Part shown: positions 5,769 through 10,968 of the stretch, one piece after another
Position numbering within the stretch: position 1 is the first letter of the stretch
How the letters are laid out: every line of letters starts with the position of its first letter
NCBI GenBank assembly: GCA_002479245.1
Contig: DLMG01000265.1
Location: 1 to 10,968 of the forward strand
Reading direction: 5' to 3'
DNA from: Verrucomicrobia subdivision 3 bacterium UBA7542
GTDB taxonomy: Bacteria; Verrucomicrobiota; Verrucomicrobiia; Limisphaerales; UBA11358
Length of the DNA stretch: 10,968 nucleotides
Program-made: the position numbers and the translations under genes
Notes under the pieces: generated by a model
What the model was told of the DNA's origin: nothing
Databases searched by the model: none
Seen by the model: the letters and a program-made list of their open reading frames with translations, nothing else

Positions 5769-7286
5769 TTATTTCACTGCGCGGCCCGTCGGCACCTGCC
5801 ATTGGAGCGCCGGGACATAAAACAAACGCAGCTTTTTCATTTCCGAATCCGATTGATACTGGAAAAACCCAAACAGGAGCGAGCATTTTTTCGACACGGG
5901 CGTCGTGTCACGGCGATACAAATTCCACAGAAATGACTGGCTGGCGGCGCCGGCTTGGGGATTATTTTCCGAACGCCACAACGACCACAGCGGCGACCAG
6001 TTGCGCTCGACGCCCCGGTTGTTGGGCACTGCCGATTCAACCAGCGCGAGAATTTGCAGCCGGCGATTGCCATTAAAATCGTGGCGCCAGGTGAACAACG
6101 GCCAGAAATCAACGCGCTGCCGCTCCGCGCCGGTTTCGGTGTTTTTTTCCGTCACGCTCGAGAACAGATAAAACAAAATGCGCGTGCGTTCCCGATCCAG
6201 GGCGTCGGCCTGGAAGCGGCGGTATTTATACAAGGGCCAGAGATAAAAATCGCTCTCGGCGGTGGCGTTGTGCGCACGGCTGAACAAGGGGAATACGCGC
6301 GTGGTGGTTTTGCCCTCGCCGCGGGCGACAACGACGAACGGCCAGGGGCCCTCCCATTCGTGATATTTTTTTTCACGGTCGTCAATCCAGGTGAAAAACG
6401 GCCAGAGCGCGGAGGTTGAATCGCGTTGGGGAGAGCGGTCCACGCTGTAAAGCGGCCAGTTGACGCTGAGTTTTTCCGGGGCGTCGGTGCCGATGCTGTT
6501 ATTCTGGCGAAAATGAACCGGCCAAAGGGCGAAAAATTTATCATGGCCGCCGATGATTTCCGTTTCGCCAAAGCCGTTGGTTTTCGTGGTCACGTCCTTG
6601 TGTTCACTGCCGATAAGCGGCCAGAATTGCCACCCCTGCAGTCCCTCGCCGTGCCGCAGATGGAAAAACGGATAAAGATAATTGTCGGTAACGACGTCCC
6701 GCTTCCGCGACTCGCCATAAATGGGAAACAGGACGAAGAAAATTTCGTCGCGAAACAGCCGGTCCCGGATGTGACCATAAAGCGGAAACAGCGCGGTGTA
6801 GTTCTTGTTCGTGTCCGGCGAGCGTTGCTGAAAATAGAACGGGAAAATCGTGAATCGTCTTGCGGGGAAATCATCCGGGTTCTGGCCGCCGGAAAAACTG
6901 AGCAGTTGGCCGAGCTGCCAGCGGTATTCCGTTCCGAAACGCTCGCAAGTCAGCACCGGGTAAAGCAAATCGAATTCCTTTGTTTCGGTTGCGGGATCGG
7001 CGTCATAAGACAGCAGCGGCGGGACGGCCCATGTTTTTTCCGAATCTTTGCGCTGGTCATAAAAAAACGGACCGAGGGCTTCGCGCCGATGCCCGGCATC
7101 CAGCGTCAGCGCAAATTCATCGAAGATTGGCCCGGCACGAAAACCATCCCCGGCAAAGGCGGCGGATGGAAAGCCGATTGCCAGGCCCAAGTAACAGATT
7201 CGCAAGCGATGAATGGATCTTTTGGACCGGGTGAACAAGCTCGTGCCCTTAAGCCGGAAGAGCGAATTTTGACAGGGTTTTGACAA
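5769..7286 (-). CDS. Exported aromatic-Pro-aromatic repeat protein heading the mla operon (unknown function)
   Basis: I recognise no named family. The 505-residue product has about 20 copies of a motif, roughly [LFWY]-[FWY]-P-[LIFV]-[FYW] followed by polar residues, every 10-35 residues: for example 146-154, 165-173, 185-193, 203-210, 220-226, 253-259, 275-281, 293-300, 330-336, 348-354 and 393-400. Late copies lose the Pro (432-438, 452-458, 470-476). This suggests many beta-strands of one repeat fold or a barrel. A signal peptide is visible: basic residues, a hydrophobic stretch, then S-A-A-F-A before G46. The outermost start is TTG at 7286 with AAGGGG nine bases upstream. A second TTG at 7238 has AAGGG seven bases upstream and leaves a normal 28-residue signal peptide, so I think it at least equally likely. 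No ATG is available near the N-terminus. Its stop is three bases before mlaE, so a role with the lipid transporter is inferred; the fold and partner are unproven. Confidence 0.8.
   Translation of the reverse strand: MSKPCQNSLFRLKGTSLFTRSKRSIHRLRICYLGLAIGFPSAAFAGDGFRAGPIFDEFALTLDAGHRREALGPFFYDQRKDSEKTWAVPPLLSYDADPATETKEFDLLYPVLTCERFGTEYRWQLGQLLSFSGGQNPDDFPARRFTIFPFYFQQRSPDTNKNYTALFPLYGHIRDRLFRDEIFFVLFPIYGESRKRDVVTDNYLYPFFHLRHGEGLQGWQFWPLIGSEHKDVTTKTNGFGETEIIGGHDKFFALWPVHFRQNNSIGTDAPEKLSVNWPLYSVDRSPQRDSTSALWPFFTWIDDREKKYHEWEGPWPFVVVARGEGKTTTRVFPLFSRAHNATAESDFYLWPLYKYRRFQADALDRERTRILFYLFSSVTEKNTETGAERQRVDFWPLFTWRHDFNGNRRLQILALVESAVPNNRGVERNWSPLWSLWRSENNPQAGAASQSFLWNLYRRDTTPVSKKCSLLFGFFQYQSDSEMKKLRLFYVPALQWQVPTGRAVK
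7267..7285. promoter_or_regulatory. Direct repeat, two copies of TTTTGACA one helical turn apart
   Basis: TTTTGACA occurs at 7267-7274 and 7278-7285, an 11-base period, just inside the outermost TTG start of the mla-operon leader gene. If translation starts at 7238 instead, the pair lies in the mRNA leader or promoter zone and could bind a regulator on one DNA face. Chance is possible. Confidence 0.25.
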
Positions 7287-7358
7287 GATATTTAGCCCCT
7301 TGCGTTATCGTTATTGAAAATAGGATTTGCTTGTTTTCAAGCCGTTAGAAGTAGGTTT

Positions 7359-7382
7359 AACATTGATATTAACATTGATATT
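7359..7382. repeat. Tandem duplication of a 12-base unit
   Basis: AACATTGATATT is repeated exactly, head to tail, at 7359-7370 and 7371-7382 in the AT-rich spacer between the RND gene and the mla operon. It may be a simple slippage duplication or a paired binding site in the region that should hold the mla operon promoter. Confidence 0.6.
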
Positions 7383-7388
7383 GACTTC

Positions 7389-7417
7389 TTGCGAATTTTC
7401 TTTATGCTTTTTATATA
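7389..7417 (+). promoter_or_regulatory. Candidate plus-strand promoter facing the RND gene 3' end
   Basis: TTGCGA (7389-7394) and TATATA (7412-7417) are 17 bases apart, each matching 4/6 of the sigma70 consensus. No plus-strand protein gene lies downstream, but a plus-strand terminator follows 30 bases later. Such matches are common in AT-rich spacers. Confidence 0.25.
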
Positions 7418-7423
7418 CTTGAG

Positions 7424-7487
7424 GTTTTACCTCGGTTCCTCCTGACCCAGTGTCGACAACAAGTTGTCGGCGCTGGGTTGTTTTATT
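7424..7487 (+). ncRNA. Candidate small RNA, about 60 nt, overlapping the end of the RND gene
   Basis: If transcription begins near 7424 and ends at the terminator hairpin, the RNA would be about 60 nt and partly antisense to the RND 3' end. Starting at the 5' edge, GAGGT (7421-7425) could pair with ACCTC (7429-7433) if initiation is slightly earlier. It is followed by an unpaired GGTTCCTCCTGA (7434-7445) and the terminator stem. The single-stranded part is complementary to Shine-Dalgarno sequences, and 7434-7442 matches 500-508 of the porin leader exactly. This is a prediction from sequence signals only; the same bases encode the end of the RND protein. Confidence 0.22.
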
Positions 7488-10237
7488 AACGGCCGCCACC
7501 GGCCAAGTAAATTCAACAACGCCGGCAAAAACGTCAATCCCGCGATCATGCATGTCGCAATCCCCGTTGCCATCAGGCAACCCAAAGTGTACAAGCCGTG
7601 ATGTTTGGAAAGCATCAGGCTGCCGAACCCGGCAATGGCCGTCAACCCTGACACGAGCACGGCTTTGCCAGTGCTTCGCGATAAAATGCCGGGCGTGCGC
7701 TCCTCGGCAAAACGATTGAGGATGTGAATGCCGTTCGTCACGCCGATGCCGATGACCAGCGGCAGTGTCATGATGTTTGCCAGATTAATGGGAATGCCCA
7801 GCCGGCCCATCAACCCGGCCAGCCAAAGCGTGCCGATGGCCACCGGCAGCAATGCCAGAATCACGGCGCCCACACTCCGGAAATGGAAGAACACCATGAG
7901 CGCAATGGCCATCAAGGAATACCACGCCGCCTGCACAAAGCTGTCTTTCATCACCGTCTCGTACTCATATAACTGGACCGGTGTGCCGGTGACATTGGGA
8001 TCCACGGTCCGCAAGGCGGCGACAAACTTTTCCTGGTTGTCACGCTCCCAGACGTCGTTCTTGGGATAAACCTGCAGCAATAATTTCCCCGTCACACCCA
8101 CAAACTCGTTATGCACCGCCGGCGGCAGATCCTCGACACGCAAGGGTTCGCTGTCGTTCTGATGTTGCAGGAACTGGAAGGTCCCGATCAGATCGGAAAA
8201 CAAGGCCTGCTGGAACTGCGCCAGTTTTTGCGCGTGTTCCTCAAGTGCCGAAGTGCCGCCCGCCAGCATGGCCTTGCGCAAATCTTCAATCGCCTGCCGC
8301 AAGGCAACCAGTTGCCGCGTCAGGGCTGGTTCGTTGGTTCCCACCTCGTCGAGCGCATTGCCAAGATATCCGTAAAGGCCGTACAGCGTCCGGCTCAAAT
8401 CGTAAACCTCCACCGGGCGCGGGTCCGGCGGGTTGAACGCCAGGGTTGCAACTTGCTGTTTGATCTGGCCAACCAGTCTAAGTTTTTCGCTCTGATCCTT
8501 GAGAAAATCCCCGTAAAATGGCGGTTCAATATCCGCGACCATCGGAAGCTTCCTGAGTTTTTCCGCCAGGTCAACCGCATTGGTCAGCGAGTCGACAATG
8601 ACCGCTCCGTAAAGCAGCGATTTATCCGCCAAATCCACCAGTTTGTGGGCGAAGACCACCGAAGACAGGCTGGGATTCTGCAATTTGATCAGGTTGTAAT
8701 CGAAATGGACTTTGCGGGCTTCAAACAACGCCGCCACGCACAATCCGGCGGTGATGCCCAGCACCAGCGCCGGCCGTTGCAGCCAGATGTTTTCAATCCG
8801 CGCCCGGGTTTCGTCCTCGGTTGCCCGGTGGTCAATGACGTTTTGCCGCCCCCGCAACAACATCACCGGCAGCAGGGTCATCATGGGGATGAAGCAAACC
8901 AGCAGGCCGCCACCGCAGATGATGCCCATCTCCTGGATGCCTTTGAAATTCGTGAACGCCATCGCCAGAAACGCCCCTGCGGTCGTCAACGCGCCGGTGA
9001 AAATCCCCTGCCCGGTAAAAACCAAAGCTTTCGTCATCGCGGCTTCCGCCGTTTTGCCATGCCGCAGTTCCTCCTCATAACGCGTGATCAAGTGCACGCC
9101 ATAATCAATCCCCAAGCCGATGAGCATCGGCACAAACGTGACCGTCAAAATGTTCAGATGCCCGATCGTCAGTGCGGCAAACGCGAGCGTGTAGGCCAGC
9201 CCGACGACCAGGCAGAGCGTTGCCTTGAAGGGCCGGCCGGTCTCATTGTATCCGTAGATAAAAATCAGCGCGCACAAAACGAGCGACACAATGCTGGCCA
9301 GCGTGGCGTCCTTCTCTGATTGCATCATTTGATCGTAATCCAGGACCGGCTCACCCGTGAGCCCCACATTGAGGCCGGGCACTTCAATTTGCGTTTCTTT
9401 GACCAGTTGGCACAAACGGTCAATTGAGCGGGCGTCCAGCTCGTCCTGGGTTGGCGCGACCGCCTGGCCCGCCGTTTCACGGTTGGTTTTCGCGCTGGGC
9501 GCATGGGTTTTGACCAGAAAAATGCGGCCGTTGGCAAAGGTGATGTAACTTGAAAGAACTGCGTCTTCTCCGCCGCCGAACAAGGCGAAGATGTTGGGCG
9601 AGGGCGGCGTACCGGACCGTTGCAGGGAATCGGTGGCCTGGGTCACGATGCGCGTCAATGCGGGTAGAGAGTTGACCAGTGAGTCGGTGTCGGCATTGGC
9701 TTCGCGCGGCGCGGTGCGGAACGCCGTATTGATCTGTTCAAAAAACGAAACCAGATTGGTCGTCTGGGTGAACTGCCGGATGAATGGTTGCGCGGCGTTG
9801 AGCATGGTCTTCGTCTCCACCAGATTCGTCTCCGACGCGTACAGCAGCCCCTTGGAACCCATGATCATCGGGTTCTGCGCGTATAAAACATCTTGGAACA
9901 GGTTCGTTTCCGCCTGCATTTTGGCGGCGATGCGTTCGACGAACTGCCGGTTTTTCTCGAGGTTGTCGCTCTCCACCACCACCACCAGGGCATCCGGCTG
10001 CGGAAATTCCTTTTGGAACCGGAGAAAATTCCGGTGATATTTCTGGTTGGGACCAACCAGGTTGTCCTGGTTCATGTCGAAGGCGAGATGACCATAGGGT
10101 TTGGGAAGGGCATAAACCACACAGATCACAAACATCACCACCTGCGGCCAGAAAACCCATCGGGGATGACGGATCACTGCCGCCGCCAACCCGGCGAGCC
10201 GCCGCGCGAGAAAACTGTCAGCGCTTAATGCCTTCAT
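7427..10237 (-). CDS. RND-superfamily transporter, MMPL/HpnN-like
   Basis: A 936-residue inner-membrane exporter with the duplicated RND layout. First half: one membrane helix (about 24-45), a periplasmic domain (about 50-305), then a block of helices (about 311-462). Second half: a helix at about 487-507, a second periplasmic domain (about 510-765) with long helical stretches, and a final helix block (about 768-912). The first block has the GLGIDYGVHLITRYEEE motif (374-390), whose Asp378 matches the family's proton-relay position; the second has GIGVTNGIHILNRF (830-843), with Thr/Asn where Asp-Tyr would be expected. The overall form resembles HpnN-type proteins, which move hopanoids to the outer membrane, and the wider 'predicted exporter of the RND superfamily' group; the substrate is not shown here. 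The ATG is 17 bases after the yebC stop, so the two are probably co-transcribed. The Shine-Dalgarno is weak. Confidence 0.9.
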   Translation of the reverse strand: MKALSADSFLARRLAGLAAAVIRHPRWVFWPQVVMFVICVVYALPKPYGHLAFDMNQDNLVGPNQKYHRNFLRFQKEFPQPDALVVVVESDNLEKNRQFVERIAAKMQAETNLFQDVLYAQNPMIMGSKGLLYASETNLVETKTMLNAAQPFIRQFTQTTNLVSFFEQINTAFRTAPREANADTDSLVNSLPALTRIVTQATDSLQRSGTPPSPNIFALFGGGEDAVLSSYITFANGRIFLVKTHAPSAKTNRETAGQAVAPTQDELDARSIDRLCQLVKETQIEVPGLNVGLTGEPVLDYDQMMQSEKDATLASIVSLVLCALIFIYGYNETGRPFKATLCLVVGLAYTLAFAALTIGHLNILTVTFVPMLIGLGIDYGVHLITRYEEELRHGKTAEAAMTKALVFTGQGIFTGALTTAGAFLAMAFTNFKGIQEMGIICGGGLLVCFIPMMTLLPVMLLRGRQNVIDHRATEDETRARIENIWLQRPALVLGITAGLCVAALFEARKVHFDYNLIKLQNPSLSSVVFAHKLVDLADKSLLYGAVIVDSLTNAVDLAEKLRKLPMVADIEPPFYGDFLKDQSEKLRLVGQIKQQVATLAFNPPDPRPVEVYDLSRTLYGLYGYLGNALDEVGTNEPALTRQLVALRQAIEDLRKAMLAGGTSALEEHAQKLAQFQQALFSDLIGTFQFLQHQNDSEPLRVEDLPPAVHNEFVGVTGKLLLQVYPKNDVWERDNQEKFVAALRTVDPNVTGTPVQLYEYETVMKDSFVQAAWYSLMAIALMVFFHFRSVGAVILALLPVAIGTLWLAGLMGRLGIPINLANIMTLPLVIGIGVTNGIHILNRFAEERTPGILSRSTGKAVLVSGLTAIAGFGSLMLSKHHGLYTLGCLMATGIATCMIAGLTFLPALLNLLGRWRPLIKQPSADNLLSTLGQEEPR
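7446..7487 (+). terminator. Plus-strand intrinsic terminator inside the RND 3' end
   Basis: CCCAGTGTCGACAAC (7446-7460) pairs with GTTGTCGGCGCTGGG (7463-7477), about 14 pairs with two U-G wobbles, followed by TTGTTTTATT. In the minus-strand RNA the wobbles become A/C mismatches and no U-run follows, so the signal works only in the plus direction. It lies within the RND coding sequence. Confidence 0.5.
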
Positions 10238-10254
10238 GCTTCAGATCGCGCTGG

Positions 10255-10968
10255 TCATGTTTCGGGGAATTCGGCGTTGGAATAAACTTCCTTCACGTCG
10301 TCATGTTCCTCCAGCGCTTCGATCAGTTTGTTGACCGCCGTGATGGCCGCTTCGCCGGCCAGCGGCAGGGTAAGGGTGGGCAACCATGTGATTTCCGCCG
10401 CTTCGCATTTGATGTTCCCGGCCTCAATTTGTTTGTGCACGGCCTCAAAATTTCCCGGTTCGGTCAGAATTTCATATCCCTGCGGCTCGGCCTTGAAATC
10501 CTCCGCGCCCGCTTCGAGCGCCAGTTCCATCATTTGATCTTCACCTGCCGCTTCGCGCGACACGATGATTTGCCCTTTCCGCTGAAACAACCGGCTGACC
10601 GATCCCGGCGTCGCAATGCTGCCGTTGTTCTTGGTCACGATGCTGCGAATGTCCGACGCCGTGCGATTGCGATTGTCCGTGCTCACTTCAACGAGCAGCG
10701 CCACGCCGTTGGGCCCGTAAATTTCATAAGTCAAATCCTCGAAGTTCGCGCTTTCCCCGCCGCCGGTGCCCTTCTTGATGGCGCGTTCGATGTTATCGTG
10801 CGGCATGTTCGCCGTGCGGCTCTTGAGCAGCACCATGCGCAGGCGCGGATTCATGCCCGGATCGCCGCCGCCGATTTTGGCGGCAATGGTGATTTCGCGC
10901 CCTAATTTGGAGAAAATTTTCCCGCGCTTGGCGTCAATCGCGCCCTTGAAGTGCTTGACCTTCGCCCA
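10255..10968 (-). CDS. yebC: YebC/PmpR family protein, 5' end cut by the window edge
   Basis: The frame stays open to the right edge, entering at W-A-K-V-K-H-F-K-G. Family members start M-[SA]-G-H-S-K-W-A, so about six residues are missing and the full protein would be about 243 residues, the normal size. Signature segments are present: K-R-G-K-I-F-S-K-L-x-R-E-I-T, the G-G-G-D-P-G-M-N-P-R-L-R block, N-M-P-H-D-N-I-E-R-A-I-K-K-G-T-G, and Y-E-I-Y-G-P-N-G-V-A. The ATG at 10854 is internal, not the start. YebC proteins are cytoplasmic; they have been described as DNA-binding regulators (PmpR) and, related to mitochondrial TACO1, as translation factors acting at difficult sequences such as polyproline. 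It is followed by the RND gene after 17 bases. It is often near ruvC, which would be beyond this window. Confidence 0.96.
   Translation of the reverse strand, partial: WAKVKHFKGAIDAKRGKIFSKLGREITIAAKIGGGDPGMNPRLRMVLLKSRTANMPHDNIERAIKKGTGGGESANFEDLTYEIYGPNGVALLVEVSTDNRNRTASDIRSIVTKNNGSIATPGSVSRLFQRKGQIIVSREAAGEDQMMELALEAGAEDFKAEPQGYEILTEPGNFEAVHKQIEAGNIKCEAAEITWLPTLTLPLAGEAAITAVNKLIEALEEHDDVKEVYSNAEFPET

Noticed and set aside
6426..7283. Plus-strand open frame of 285 residues opposite the repeat protein
   Set aside because: The minus-strand frame has a signal peptide, regular repeats and operon spacing; the plus frame has none of these.
7421..7433. Terminator for the RND gene (GAGGT-TTT-ACCTC hairpin around its stop codon)
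   Set aside because: The stem is only five pairs, contains the stop codon in or beside the loop, and has no U-run on the minus strand.
7311..7580. Minus-strand open frame with an N-V-N-I-N-V repeat
   Set aside because: The apparent protein repeat is just the 12-base tandem duplication in the spacer read in one frame; the remainder overlaps the RND gene out of frame.
8111..9319. Plus-strand open frame of 402 residues inside the RND gene
   Set aside because: It is antisense to a clear RND transporter, very rich in Arg/Gln/His/Pro as expected of a GC-biased shadow frame, and shows no domain.

Overview
The window looks like chromosomal DNA from a Gram-negative bacterium, most likely a member of the Verrucomicrobiota (Pedosphaera/Limisphaera-like). 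I infer this from the OmpL-like beta-barrel porin with a terminal Phe, the moderately high-GC genes separated by AT-rich spacers, the unusual aromatic-repeat secreted protein, and several different hairpin-pair (REPIN-like) repeats between genes. No search was run, so the lineage is inference.

Layout: (1) Bases 1-104, minus strand, hold the first 34 residues of a type II secretion/type IV pilus GspF/PilC-like inner-membrane protein, running off the left edge. (2) The 105-510 spacer is a divergent regulatory region with a candidate operator, a promoter and a three-hairpin leader upstream of a strong ribosome binding site. (3) 511-1836 (+) is an outer-membrane porin followed by a textbook intrinsic terminator. 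(4) The spacer 1891-2300 carries two unrelated REPIN-like inverted hairpin pairs and a promoter that would give metF an almost leaderless mRNA. (5) 2301-3188 (+) is metF. (6) The convergent gap between metF and mlaD is filled end to end by a third REPIN-like element. (7) 7286-3308 (minus) is one tight operon: an exported protein built of about 20 aromatic-Pro-aromatic repeats, then MlaE permease, MlaF ATPase and MlaD/Mce substrate-binding protein. (8) 7287-7426 is an AT-rich spacer with short repeats and signals for a possible small plus-strand RNA. (9) 10237-7427 (minus) is a 936-residue MMPL/HpnN-like RND transporter, 17 bases downstream of yebC (10255 to beyond the right edge).

Functional theme: most of the window concerns the cell envelope. 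MlaE/F/D form an inner-membrane lipid-transport machine; the repeat protein that heads their operon is a candidate periplasmic or outer-membrane partner; the RND protein belongs to a family implicated in lipid/hopanoid export; the porin and the GspF-like protein are also envelope components. metF (one-carbon metabolism) and yebC (translation/regulation) are housekeeping genes.

The observations most worth following are the three REPIN-like elements of three sequence families, two of which show compensatory base changes between arms; the exported repeat protein in the mla operon; and a possible plus-strand small RNA at about 7424-7487 whose single-stranded centre is perfectly complementary over 9 bases to the porin ribosome binding site.
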